Shown: in pieces, positions 13,821 through 26,012 of the stretch
Numbering within the stretch: position 1 is the stretch's first letter
How the letters are laid out: every line of letters starts with the position of its first letter
Notes under the pieces: model-generated
Told to the model about the DNA's origin: nothing
Databases searched by the model: none
What the model saw: the letters and a program-made list of their open reading frames with translations, nothing else
Origin: Stictocephala bisonia
Taxonomy: Eukaryota > Arthropoda > Insecta > Hemiptera > Membracidae
NCBI GenBank assembly: GCA_035578905.1
Contig: JAQJVL010000306.1
Location: 62,001-126,000, forward strand
DNA: 64,000 nt
Direction of reading: 5' to 3'
Translations under genes and position numbers: made by a program

Positions 13821-16499
13821 AAATTTCAAAATATTTTTGTTGTTGCCACTTTTTAAATAACTAGCCTTATGTCAACCATACAACATTGATTGTGTAATTA
13901 AAAAGAAAGATGGCGTGTGCTTAGATTACGCACCTTTATTGAAACCTCACTTGCTAATGTAATGTTTTGTTTGTGTTAATTTAAGCATAGATTTAAAATT
14001 ATCCAAAAAATATATAATAAAACTAAAGTTTTATTGACTCTACATAATCAAAATAAAGAACAACACCTACAACTAAAGGTTAGCCTTTAATTTAAAAATT
14101 CTGTCATCTTTTGAACAAATGTGGGTTTTTATGGTATTCTACAAGTTTGTATTACTACTAAAAAGTTACTGTACATGTATACTAAAAAGATTTATAAATG
14201 TTTAAATATTGATGAACAATTTTTTTAATAGTTTTACAGATGTAAAACAACAGTCAGATAAAAATACAATATATTCAACTAAACTAGGTAGCATTTGTCA
14301 ATAAGCTTACTTGATAATTTTTATTACATGCATTAAAACAAGTTCACATCAACAGAGAATTAAGTTCTAAAAATGATTTAGTTTTGTAAAAACATTTATT
14401 TATTGACAAAAAAAATCTTTTATTACATTTTTTAATTGTCTGTGTGGGAGATTTCTTATTGTCATTTGTAATTTATCAAAATGTTTATCAGACATAACAT
14501 ACAAACTATTATGATACTTACAAAGCTGTGCTTGCAGATTTAACTTGGTTCATGTGTTACAATTATGCATATTGATGGCTTCATTATAACTATACAAGTT
14601 TTTTTTAACAGTCAAAAGAATTTGACATATGTACACAGGTAAAAGTGACAACTCTCAGTTTCATAAATAAAGGTTTAGTATGGGCTCTAGAAGGTGTTCC
14701 ACTTACAATACAGGTTTTGCTTTCTCGGTAATTGTTTGTAATGTTTGTATATGTAATGGTTTTGTTATTTACATCTAGACATTAATTCTACATCTGTAAT
14801 CATTTGGGGGTTAACTATGTGCCTAGAAACGATAGTTTTTGGGATCCATGAAAATCAACTTGTGTTTTCATATAGAAACCTCCTTCAAATGACAAATCTT
14901 AATAAAGGCCTTTATAAAGTAGCAAGAGTCAGTGCTGACAGAAGGAGTTTTGAACAGAGGGGTCAATTGGGATAAAGGTGAGGGGGGTCTGGGGGGACCA
15001 CCCCCAATAGCCGAGGTTTTTTGACAATGATCAAACCCAGAAATCAATTTTACAGTAACCTAGCACTTAAACTTAGCATAGAAGCGTAAAATATAAACTA
15101 CTAAAAACAATATTAGATAGTTTATATTTTATTACTTTGTATCTTGCCATAGATTGAATATCTTTAAGTAAGTCTAACAGTACAAATAACAGCCTAGTAG
15201 TCGGTAACCTAAATACATTGACGGAGCAGTAATAATGAACTGTCACAAAACAAACCAAATGGAATTTGTAAAATGAGTTACAAATGTTAGGTGGAATTTT
15301 GTAAATTACATACAATCTATCATTACTTACAAATTATTTTTGATGGTTTAAATTAGGCTATATGCATGATAAATTAATTAACCACTTCAAAATGAAAGTG
15401 TTTTGATTCATTATAATAGCGTATGATATCAAAATTAATCTTTTTTAACTTTGCTCAAAATTATTAGTACAGTATTCAATGTTTCTTCTATGACCTCTTT
15501 CTACAATTTTATGGGTCAGCTAACACCCCGGTTCCACCGCAACTGGGAAGAATGCTGCTTGCTTGAGTATCTCTATGTGAGTTTGTTCCAAGACCTCTTG
15601 AATTTTCAACATAGTTTAGTAATAGTTTAATTTATATACCTGGCTGATTTGAGTATTTGACAAATAAAGACAGTTAAAAAATAAATAATATAAAAACTTA
15701 ACCTGCACTTTTGGCAAATTCTCTTTTACTATCACTTGCATGTTAAAACTATTTGCACTGATCAGTTCATCATGCACGGTTGAAAGAAGAGTTGTAGTTA
15801 GAAAAAATAAAATGGTTGAAAAATAAATAATATTAAGATAAATAACATCATAACTGTACAATCAAATGGAAGTTATTAATTTTAACATTATGGAAGTCAT
15901 TGTGTTAAGAAAAACTAGTTAATTTAAACACTATTATATAAACTATTGATTATATAATCGTAGAATAATTTCTTTAATTCAGTCTTCAAGGCCTTATAGT
16001 TTTTCATTTAAATTATGGAGTTACCTCAAAAAGACTTCTAATTACAAGAGTTAAGAAATATCATTTATCTTTGTAGACTTCATAAAATTTAGTATAACCA
16101 TATACTAAAAAATGAAAACTTTTGACCTCTTTTTTTTAATTGTTAGTCCATTATTTGGAATTGTTTCAAGTAACTGAACTTATCAAATTGTAATATCTAG
16201 TTATTATTCACTGCATCAGGAAAATTTTGCAATTTCAAATCCTCTGTTTTTCCTAAATGTACATCTTGTAAGTCTGACGATTGCTGTACTACATTGCAGC
16301 TTAACAATAGAAGTACAGTAAAATATCACACTCTTGACTGGTAGAATGGTGCAGTGTTGTCAGTCAACAAAAATAGCTTAATACTTTGTAAATAATATTT
16401 TTTTTTTATTTAAGAGGCTTAACAGGAAATTTTTTTTATCTATGGTGACTGGTTGCTAAGTATAGAAGTAATAATTTTTAAATTAAAATTGTAGAGCTT
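13821..16499. other. non-coding, with a G-rich transposon-like patch
   Basis: No gene was recognised. At about 14935-15040 there is a G-run patch (ggggggtctgggggga then ccaccccc) unlike its surroundings. Its style resembles the subterminal G-rich parts of the hAT-type element at 56970-58720, so it may be a remnant of that kind. The rest shows nothing definite. Confidence 0.35.
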
Positions 16500-16503
16500 T
16501 TAA

Positions 16504-17067
16504 CCCTTAAAGCATCATTTGAGTGTCATTGAGTGCATTTATTTGTACATAAACTGATAATGAAATTAAGGGCCTAGACATAACACATATAATAAAAAAT
16601 AAGTAAATACATATAGCACTTGAATACAATGTATTTAGTGCACCTTGCACAAAATCGTAAAAATCAGAATCGTCCGGATTATTTATATTTACACTTTAAA
16701 CTAATAAATAACTAATATATATTAAACTAAAGTAATGATAAAAACAACTAAATACACAGTTTCAAAGAGGTGAGGCGGCGGACAATGACGACCACTCGGC
16801 TCAACAGTCGCTGCACATGTATGCATTTGTGGCGTTGGGCGGCGCAGCGGAAATGTACACTGCCAGACAAAAATCAATCTTGTAGTGATTGACAGGCCAA
16901 CAAAAGGTCACATGTCGCACTGATGGATTAAATTAGAAACATTATTTATAAAATATTATTTTTTAAATTATTACTTGTATATGCGCTTAGAGTGTTTAGA
17001 GCAAAGTCAATATATGCGCTTATGACGCCATAAGCGCATATATTGACTTTGCTCTAAACACTAAGGG
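16504..17067. mobile_element. piggyBac-type non-autonomous element
   Basis: TTAA flanks both sides (16500-16503 and 17068-17071), the target site duplicated by piggyBac transposases. Directly inside are the matching ends CCCTTA and TAAGGG, which agree with the CCYT-type termini of that superfamily. The 564-bp element has a distinctly G+C-richer core around 16765-16925 and no open transposase. Its right end carries a perfect 34-bp hairpin (separate entry). Terminal repeats are short, so classification rests on TTAA plus termini. Confidence 0.6.
16991..17062. repeat. perfect 34-bp hairpin with 4-base loop
   Basis: Bases 16991-17024 are exactly complementary to 17029-17062, with loop acgc. The word tatatgcgctta also occurs a second time just outside the left arm near 16979. 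The structure forms the right subterminal part of the piggyBac-type element. Perfect arms in otherwise decayed DNA suggest recent origin or repair by template switching. Confidence 0.9.
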
Positions 17068-17348
17068 TTAATTGTGCTGGTCAGGATTTTCTGAATTTGA
17101 ATTACTAAAATTAGACGTGAAACCTCAACACTCATGTTAAGTTTTCATGTATATATTTAAATAATAGGATTTTCTAAAGTGCAGAAAAAATTGTCAAATA
17201 AAAAAATGTTCAAAATTGTGAAGTTTGATTGTAAATTTATATTTGGAACGTTAAAATTTATATTAGGAACAAGAATAATAAGACTGTTATGTTAATTCAG
17301 AAGCAAATTAAATATTAATTAAAAACACATTTATAAATTTTAAAATAG

Positions 17349-17383
17349 TTTTCTATGTGATAAACTAAAAATCACATAGAAAA
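17349..17383. repeat. 13-bp perfect inverted repeat
   Basis: Arms 17349-17361 (ttttctatgtgat) and 17371-17383 pair perfectly around a 9-base loop. It lies about 280 bp outside the piggyBac-type element and has no evident host feature. Confidence 0.6.
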
Positions 17384-19089
17384 ATGTTTGTCTGGTTTTA
17401 TATTTTCTTATTTAATTATATACCAGATTCAGAATAACTGTTACTGTCATAGTTTATTTGAATAAACTATATATATTTGGATTGAAATAAATATATATTT
17501 GGGATGATACACTCTGCTGCTCCCATTCACGCTAGTGTAGTGAGCAGTGACAGCCTCTCACTTTGCTTATTTTTTCAGCTAACTTTACTTACCTTATGTT
17601 ATATGAATATTTGTATTGAATTTGTTATATTATATGTATATTTGTAGCTTCGTCAAAACAACAGCTGATTCATGAAGCTGTAACAGAACAGTATTATTGT
17701 TTCAGCTGTTTTGTTTTGTTGGGACAGGAACAACTGTGGACCAAAGCGGTTCCATCTTTCAAAAGTTCAGAAAACTTTAAAGTATACTAAATATAAGAAA
17801 AACTACGACAAGCTCAAATTAGAGAGGGGGAAAATAATACAAAAAGAGGGATTAATTTATGTTGTTGGTTGTTTTTAATATGTATGAATTGATTTATAAT
17901 GGATCAAGTAATGTCTATTAAGTTTCTCTAATAGATTTTGAATTTTTAACGGAAACACCCTAAATAAAGTTATCGAAATAAAATTTAATTGCCAACTGGT
18001 AAGTAAAATACTTTTTTACAACTATTAATGCAAGCTTTTTATCACAGAAGTTATATTACAATTAACATTTTGCACCAAAATTAAAGCATCTTTTTCAATG
18101 GTTGGTTACCATAAGTTTTATTTTTCATTGTTTTTCTACACAACATCTCAAAACTATTTATTGCACAATGCACATACTTCAAATTTTGACTGCATTCCTT
18201 ACTAGACTGCAACAAAATGTTGGTATAGTTATCTTATTATCACATTTTTAAAGTTAAAAAATTGTGTTAATATATAACCATTTAAATTTTTTTTTTTTTA
18301 GTGCTATCTGTTAACACTTTTTGCCTACATTTTGGAGCCTACCTACATATTAAATCTACCTAAATCTTTAGAAAGCTATAATCCCTTAAAAATGACATGA
18401 TTTTCATGAATGTATGTTTTTAAAACTAAATTTATATGTAAATCTGCATTGTTGCATCACATATATATTTAAAAAAAACATATTTCTCCTAATACTTATG
18501 TAGTTTATGCTGCAAAAAATAGGTCCTTGAAAGTTTTACCAAGTTAGTGTGGGATTCTCAAGAAAGTTTTTTATTCAAGATTACGCCCAGTAATATGACT
18601 GGTTGAAATTTTCTTCAACATGAATTTTTTTTAAAGTAAAACGGAGTCTTGCTGATATTGACTTTAAGGTGGTTAATATTGTATTAAGAATTGGCAATTT
18701 CCATTTTTCTGCCATTGTGTGCTATTACACTGTTAAATATACTGGTAAGTACGAAGGAAGTGTCATCAGCATAAAGAACAGTGTCTCATGGAGCATTGCT
18801 CGGTAGATCATTTATGTAGATGATAAATAAAACAACTTGCTTTGTATTTAAAAATATAATGACACAGTAAATATCTTAATCTACAGTTACTTTCTATCTA
18901 TAATGAAAATGTATAGTTTAACCTTTGACAGGTATTTACATCACATATACGTCCATTAAATACAAAAAAAATCATAAAGGCAAGTACTATAATAACAAGC
19001 TAAAAGTGAGCTCTACTGTTGGTGACTGGTGCTGTTGACTACAAAGTCAACATTACATTAGAAGCAACCTACTGCTATTCTGTCATGTC

Positions 19090-19212
19090 GCCACACCGTT
19101 CTCTTATATACAAGCCTGAGGACAGTAATGTACTCACAGAAGGACAGTTCTAATACAATTGCACCAGTCACTTTTTTGCACTCTGACTGGGATTCAAACC
19201 CAGGTCAGCCAT
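19090..19212 (-). mobile_element. possible 5'-truncated tRNA-derived SINE
   Basis: On the minus strand the segment begins with ctgacctgggtttgaatccc, which contains a B-box-like ggtttgaatcc, but no A box is seen upstream. The downstream body does not clearly match the other SINEs in the window. It may be a truncated SINE or chance. Confidence 0.28.
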
Positions 19213-19462
19213 TAATAAATAAATATTCTTTTTCTTTTTATTTTCATCTAGTTTATATATATAAATGATTTATAGAAATGATATATATATAGATTTAAAA
19301 TATAGTAGGAAAAGATAATAGAAATATTAGTAATATTGGCTGACATATTATTTAATTTTGCATTTATATAAAGTTCTTCATAAAAACTACGTACTGTAGG
19401 TTCATCCATCGATGTACAAATATTTTTTTATAGTATAATAAAATCTCTATGGCAGAAATGAC

Positions 19463-19573
19463 GTCTGCCTTCCCCCATCACATTGTGGGACAGTCAAGCT
19501 GACACAATAAAGTTTATTGAATATTAACAGTCAGGTGCCTGACTGTCTTATAATGTGGTGGGGGAAGGCAGAC
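19463..19573. repeat. foldback repeat (about 40-bp arms)
   Basis: The left arm starts gtctgccttcccccatcac near 19463. The right arm, ending near 19573, is its reverse complement with a few mismatches. The arms enclose about 25 A+T-rich bases. It may be a tiny MITE or a primary-microRNA-shaped hairpin. The conspicuous C-run marks it out from the surrounding sequence. Confidence 0.65.
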
Positions 19574-21268
19574 CGAGCTCAGATGGAAACGCCCACTTGA
19601 CACCACAATCGAGTGATAATTCTAAATCAGTGGGTTTATCAACTACTTTAATGGTGAAATTGAGAATATTATTCAAATTTAACTGATAAAAATAACTGTT
19701 TAAAAACTTTGTAACATACATTTTTGGTCCTATACACATTTAACCAACATTCCATTCCTCGCCAGATGTTTATCAACATAACAGCTGTGCTGTCTCAACT
19801 GCAATGATAACTGTTTTATGAAAGTGATTAAAACGTAATTATTTTGTCAGCACTACCACATTTTTATGTGCCCCAATAGATATACAATGTGTCCAGCCAC
19901 ATGATGGTCTCGAGATTGGCCTGTCCTGTTTATCCACGCTCTGGAAATTGATCTCGATTACTGTATGCACACAATTACTGTAAAATGATGTGGTACAGCA
20001 ATAATGTTGAAAAGGTGTTTTAAACTCAATATAGTTTAGTTGAGGACAAATTTACTATTGTAAAATGATACGATTCAAGTTATAATTTATGGTTCTTTCT
20101 ACAAAAAAAGGCCTACTCACTTGTTTTTCAAACAAACTGCACTAATCATAGATTTTTAGGGAGTTTGACTGATGCTGCAAAACCTCCCTGTTATAGTTTT
20201 GTTTGTTAGTTCCACTATCATGCAAGACTGCCTAATTTCTCAACAGTTTGTTATTTGTGAAAACGGTGCTCAAAGAGCAAAAAATCAAAACTGTGCTATT
20301 TTCTCCTTATCATCGAGTTTTAAAAATGCAGAAATGAAACAGTTTGTCTACCATATAATACAGAGTATCATCAGACAATCCTAATTTCAGATTACCCCTT
20401 TAAAATTATTTCTTAAGGATTACAAACACAAGAAATGTGATCTTTTAAACAATTGCTCCTAGATTATTTGGTGACTTCCCTTTTAATATATGCTAGTTTC
20501 TTTGAGATTATGTAATACACCTTTTTGCTGTTGGTGCCTCGCCACTATGTTCATGTCAGAAACTATGCTTAAGTGATATAACATACTAATGTACACTAGC
20601 CAAATCACATATTGTATCTTCTCTTATAAGTTGTCATTTCAAAAAAACTCAAGTGTCAAATCTGCCTGTTACTGATTGATTTGGAAACATTTTACTTAAG
20701 GTCAAAAAGTTTCAATCATGGTTTTACTTACCAGGTTAAAGAACTCAATCCCCAAGTGTGAATAGTCGATGACATAAACTATGTATTTTCTAAAAGTAGA
20801 TAAAATTTATAAACTTGGCAACCTTAAATATTTGGCCTAGGTTCAACCTTTTCTTCAAGGGGCAGTTCCTCTTATGTATCGTTAGTAATGAAAGATTATG
20901 TTTAACATTTTTTTAACACACCAATTTTTATGAGCCAATTAGTTTTCTTTTATAAAATGACCTACATGTATCTAGGTATATGTTAAATATACATTAAAAA
21001 TTATGTTTTTTTAATTTATTTATAAATGTTCTAAAAGCGGCTTACCATTAGGAATTTTAACCATGAGGATATTAAGGAATAAGTTTATATTTTTATAACT
21101 TGCATGATAATTACATTATTTTTAGACAGTAAATTGTAGTAGTTTTGAAGTAATGCTAATGCTCTTCAGTAAATCTGTTTTAAATCCAAAGACTAGAATA
21201 CTGAATAAACGTTTGCAGTAGAGTAGTATACCTTTAACTTTTTTAAGGTAGTTTGCATGATCCTTTAG

Positions 21269-21478
21269 CGAGTTTGCCTTGAACTCGTCACAAGTAGTAG
21301 TTTTTTGCCATGTAGTGCGAGACTGGCTTGTGAAGAACGAGATGGGTGTTGCAGACCGTGGTGGAGCTGAGTCTATTGGCTGGAAGGAAAGCGAATCAGA
21401 GAGCGAGAAATTAGAAGACGACGATTTAACGACTTCTCGCTCTGCAGGAAATGTCCAGTTCACTGTCGGAAGTGAGCA
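21269..21478 (+). CDS. candidate internal exon B of an unrecognised split gene
   Basis: The segment is preceded by catgatcctttag, a plausible acceptor, and followed by a consensus donor (gagca/gtaagt). Its frame is open exactly between these sites: an in-frame TGA lies three codons before the acceptor. It is 210 bp with phase 2 at both ends. It encodes about 70 residues, a hydrophobic start (SSQVVVFCHVVRDWLVKNE), then an acidic Ser-rich tract (ESESESEKLEDDDLTTS). No enzyme motif is visible and I do not recognise the family. A minus-strand frame of 123 codons overlaps it but lacks matching splice sites. This is one of the two best-supported host exons here. Confidence 0.6.
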
Positions 21479-22775
21479 GTAAGTAGCAGCCATCTTAAAT
21501 AAGTTAATGTATGTGAAATATGTCTAATGAAATGTTACATTGTGATCAATTAAATAGAGAAGCCTGTATATTTAGAAATATTGATTAAAATAGTTTATTC
21601 TTAATTAAAGATATGTGCATAACAGAAAGCATGTTTAAGATAGTATTTTTAAACATGCAATCCATTTTTATGATTTAACTATTAGTTTCAAAAAGTAATG
21701 TATTCGACTTTGAACCCATATTACAGTTTTTTTAAGGGCTTTAAGTGCATAGATGAATGGAAGTTGAATATTTTCATCTCAACATTGTACATGTGCATAA
21801 GCAAAAGATAATTAATAGTTTTAACCTCGTTTTGTAATGGTAGTTGTTAATTACTGCTAGTGTGTGTTATTAGTATGTACTGGTAGACTGTACATCATGT
21901 GAACACCTGCTGGCTGGATATCTGGCAACCAACACTTCAGTAGGGTAGCATTACTGAAAGCAGTAAGATCTCTTATTATTACTATTATGACCTGGCAGAT
22001 CAGTTGACACCAAAATTGCTTGAAACTTGATATTGCTAAACAAATATTTTTAACTTTCATTTCTTATAGAAAACAAAATGAGCATTTAAATATTTTGTTT
22101 TATTCCTTTTATAAAAATTTAATCCCAAACCAAAATAACGTGGTTAAAATACAGCACTTAATTTGTTTAATAAGGATTGAATCGGTACAAATTACTCATC
22201 AATATCAAGCTTAATTTTATGTTTTATCAAATACATTAAATAATTTTTTATTAGTCTGTAAATATTTTCATAGTGGCTAGAAAGTTAAAATAATATACAC
22301 TTGCTTTTAAGTGCTTACTGTAAACATTAATTAATGTAAGAAAACTTTATTGTATGATACAGCTTGTCATATGTATTCTTTATTGTATTAGTAATTTTTA
22401 CTGAAATAAACAGATTTTAATTTCATTTTATAGTAAAACTTCATTTTGTTTTGGTGAACTGTTCTTTATAGATTTTTATTTAAAAAAAAGTTTCTATAGT
22501 TTTCTTAAAATTTTTATAGCGCACACTTCGCTTATTGTTTAGTTCTCTATTATGTTTTTAAGTGATGTGTGTATGATTTTTAGAGGTTAGATCTGTATAA
22601 AGATTAAACTAAAAGCCCAAACTTGACTTAATTGTTTTTTGAAACTATAGTACACACAATAAATTTGTTCTCTTTTAATCTGAATTTGTACATATTCTGA
22701 TGAAAGTATTTGTGGCTGTCCATACTTTGTGTTAAATAGTTTTAATTATATCATGTACTACTGGCTACAGTCTTA
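21479..22775. other. probable intron
   Basis: A+T-rich with short unsupported frames. It ends at the terminal inverted repeat of the composite transposon that begins near 22776. Confidence 0.45.
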
Positions 22776-23154
22776 AGCCCCCCACACACGGTCGACGAGC
22801 ATGTTGGGTTGGAAGTCAGGTTGGAGTTGGGAGGCGTCCACACACGGTCGAGCCTACGATTGAGCATCCTGGCACTTCCTCAGTTGTACAATGGATTTTG
22901 ACTCAGCTGTTACGTTGTGTGGTAGTGTGATGTGTTTAAGTAAAAAGAAGAAAAGAAACAGAAATGGAAAAAATTTATTCTAGATTTTCTCTTTATTTTG
23001 ACCTATGTAACCATTTCACAAAGTTTGGCACTTTACTTTCGGGACACCCTGTATAGATGTGCAGCATGCTTTCAGTTTACACTGTATCCAATTAATTTAT
23101 ATCCAATTCAGAACAGCTGATATTATGTATAATTTACTTCTGTACTCAATTATT

Positions 23155-23468
23155 GAAGTTATACTTCTTTGCGCCCGTTAGACACTTTGGGATGGGATGT
23201 TGGTCGAGAAACCGCGTCACGCTGAAAAGTAAGAACAAATTTTTAAGAACTATCGATTAATCGATTGCTTTGTTAATCGAAGAAATTTAATCGAAGAAAT
23301 TACTGATAATGATAATATAGGTGTATAATATAATAATAAAGTCACGTATAATATATTGAAGATAAATATATTGAATAATATTGAAAAATGTCTTATATTT
23401 CATTTATATATCCTGTCTGTTTGTGTGCGTGAGTGGGTGTATGAGAATGGCCAAAGAAGTATAACTTC
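23155..23468. mobile_element. small inverted-repeat element (MITE-like)
   Basis: The 17-base word gaagttatacttctttg at 23155 is exactly inverted at 23452-23468. Part of the word is itself palindromic (gaagtataacttc type). About 280 bp of non-coding sequence lies between. This arrangement is typical of a MITE, but no target duplication was confirmed. Confidence 0.5.
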
Positions 23469-23728
23469 CACCGTGTGGTCCGACGCACACCCAATTTTTT
23501 TTTAATTTTAAAAGTTTAGCCTACCACAATAATTGTTTTCAATTTATTTTTATTTAACAGCTGTTAATCAAATGAATCAATTAACAAATATATCTCCATA
23601 AGAATACAATGAAAAGAAACCTACAATGATCATAATGTAACTTTGCATATTTTTTTGTGTTTTACGTAAACAAAAAGTTCAAAAAAAAAACATGTAGCCT
23701 ATCTAAAATGTAACAAAATATTATTATA

Positions 23729-25016
23729 CGAGGTGCGGCTAGAAAAAAACCAGACTAGTACTGGTGAAACAATAAAACGAATGCAATAAGGCTGAAAGTC
23801 GCGTGGCCTGTCACGTGACTCTCGCTCCGCCTACTGCTTGAGTTTCATCTGCCTCCTGCACTCATTCTGCCCGTGGCGTCTGTTTTAAGTAGTACAGAAA
23901 GAACAGCGTGTTAACATCAAATTTTGTTTCAAACTAGGAAAATCTGCAAGTGAAACGTTTGTAATGTTACGACAAGTGTACGGCGATGATTGTTTATCTC
24001 AAACACAAGTGTTTGAGTGGTTTAAACGATTTAAAGATGGCCGCGAAGACACCAGTGATGACACTCGCACTGGCAGACCATTGTCAGCAAAAACTGATGC
24101 AAACATTGAAAAAATCTGTAAACTTGTTCGACAAGATCGCCGTTTAACAATCAGAGCAGTGTCTGAGTTAACAGGAGTTGACAAGGAAAGTGTTAGGCAG
24201 ATTCTTCATGAAAGTTTCAACATGAACAAAGTGTGTTCAAAAATGGTTCCAAAGTGTCTCACAATTGAACAGAAGGAACGCCGAAGAATGATTTGTTCTG
24301 ACATCCTGGAAAACATTGAAAGTGATCCCATCTTCTTACAAAATGTTATTACTTGCGATGAATCGTGGTTTTTTACTTACGATCCCAAAACTAAACGCCA
24401 ATCGATGCATTGGAAAACTCCTGGTTCTCCACGACAAAAAAAAGCACGAATGTCAAAATCGAAATTCAAGGCAATGATGATTGTTTTTTTTTTTTGACAT
24501 CAAAGGGATTGTGCACATTGATTGGGTACCAGAGGGACAAACAGTGAATCAGCATTACTACATTAGCGTCCTGACTACCCTACGTGAGCGAGTACGGACA
24601 AAACGGAACGATTTTTGGAAAAAAAAGTCATGGATCCTTCACCAAGACAATGCCCCAGCTCACAGTGCATTGTCAGTGAAGACGTTTTTGGCAAAACACA
24701 ATATTCTCATCTTAGATCATCCACCCTACTCACCTGATTTGGCCCCCTGTGACTTTTTTCTTTTCCCTACAGTCAAGTCAGCTTTGAAAGGAACTAGATT
24801 TGAGACTGTTGAAGCAGTAAAAGAAAAAGCGACGGAAGTAATGTATGGACTTACCGAAAATGATCTGCAGCATTGCTATGAACAGTGGAAAATTCGTATG
24901 GAGCGGTGTTGAGACCGAGGAGGAGAGTACATTGAAGGAGATAACATGAAATTGTAAATAATTGTAAATAAATGTTTTTTCCAGCATCAGTCCGGTTTTT
25001 TTCTAGCCGCACCTCG
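23729..25016 (+). mobile_element. mariner element (1288 bp), TA-flanked
   Basis: The ends cgaggtgcggctagaaaaaa and its reverse complement are flanked by TA on both sides (23727-23728 and 25017-25018), the hallmark of Tc1/mariner integration. Length is typical of mariner. The uninterrupted counterpart at 55.4 kb confirms the insertion point. The single transposase frame inside is dead (next entry). A 5'-only copy of the same family lies at 45755. Confidence 0.93.
23892..24912 (+). pseudogene. mariner transposase, broken
   Basis: This would cut and paste the element through its terminal repeats. It shows the N-terminal helix-turn-helix region (QVFEWFKRFKDGRED, then a second HTH around RAVSELTGVDKESVRQIL) and the DDE core. 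The core residues are D in TCDESWF, D in HQDNAPAH and D in LAPCDFFLF, with the mariner-specific 34-residue spacing between the last two. Two lesions kill it. A 36-base deletion relative to the copy at 45.8 kb removes the ATG and first codons. A lengthened T-run at 24484-24496 shifts the frame after MMIVFF, and the remainder continues in another frame to the stop at 24910. All three catalytic Asp codons remain. Confidence 0.9.
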
Positions 25017-25290
25017 TAATGCACAAAATAATAAACAGTTTGGCTATTTTCAAATTTCTTTCGACTGTTTCTTGAAAATAATTATTAAGTAATTTGTTAT
25101 ATGAGGTTTGATTGTATTATTTGAATGTACAGTTTTTGAGAAGAAAAACTAAATGATAACATTTGCATTTGAAGCATAATAGTATTTTTTAATGATTTTT
25201 ACAAAAAAGGCTTACGAAGCGCTGAAAAAAGGACCAAGGAGTTGGGAGAGTAATATTGTTCACAGTCCATTCACGATCTAGGGGCGACAG

Positions 25291-26012
25291 GAGCACATAG
25301 TGGAGTAATGAGTGATACTCAGGTGAAGTAAATTGCTGTCAGGCAGTAAAATTCCGACAGTGAAAATAAGTAATTATTTGAAAATAGTGATATTAAAATG
25401 TTACTTATGTTTTATACCAGAAGTAGTGCATAAGTAAAGATTTTCACCATAGTTGAAAGAACGCCACGTATTACATTACTGTTTCAAATTCAATTCGATT
25501 CAATATTTGAGTTAATTAAATGGTAAGAAACCAGTTGGCTTCCACTTGTCGACATTTAGGATATTTGTGACATCTTCTCCTTCATAGGGTGTTGAGGTTC
25601 TTATGCCACCAACACTTCCACAAGGCAAAGCAAAACGATTGGTGGACTCATTGGGGTTGGATTAATCATTTCTTGCACATAAATAAGCACATTTTATCAA
25701 TAAATGTTCCACTTAATTTCGTGAAAGTAGTTTATCAACCCCATTAATTTTTTATATGAGGCATAAAACTTTGATAAAACAGCAAATCATCATTCAGAGT
25801 CTAGTTCCCCATAGGTTCATTGTGTCTGATTGATAACACAAATGTTTCAATGTTCATTTTTAATACAGGAGGTTCATAAGAGAAACTGTTAGAAAAAAAG
25901 CTTCAAGTCAACACGAGGAGAAGCGCTTCAAAGAAATCGTTTGTGAATTCCCGAGCGGCGAGTCCAGATTCATGTCGCTTGACGCTTCACTATGTGCAAG
26001 TCACCTTAAATC
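25291..26012. other. interior of composite transposon
   Basis: This region lies between the dispersed repeat and the second mariner. From about 25870 a possible acceptor (tttttaatacag) is followed by an open stretch of about 45 codons containing EEKRFKEIVCEFPSGESRF. Its position and composition fit an exon of the outer element's lost transposase, but the family match is weak. Confidence 0.35.

Larger units (their letters stand above)
23480..25290 (+). repeat. old dispersed repeat, copy 1, split by a mariner
   Basis: The parts 23600-23728 and 25017-25280 align, once the mariner is removed, with 55330-55775. Shared words include tctaaaatgtaacaa, aataataaaca, gagaagaaaaac, atgatttttacaaaaaa and cacgatctaggg. 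The repeat has no coding content. Its outer limits are unclear, but the homology reaches beyond both mariner edges, which fixes the mariner's exact boundaries. Confidence 0.7.

Noticed and set aside
21122..21493. 123-codon minus-strand frame beginning MAATYCSLP
   Set aside because: It overlaps the + strand candidate exon, whose frame ends exactly at consensus splice sites; the minus frame lacks matching signals and its last third is A+T-rich noise.
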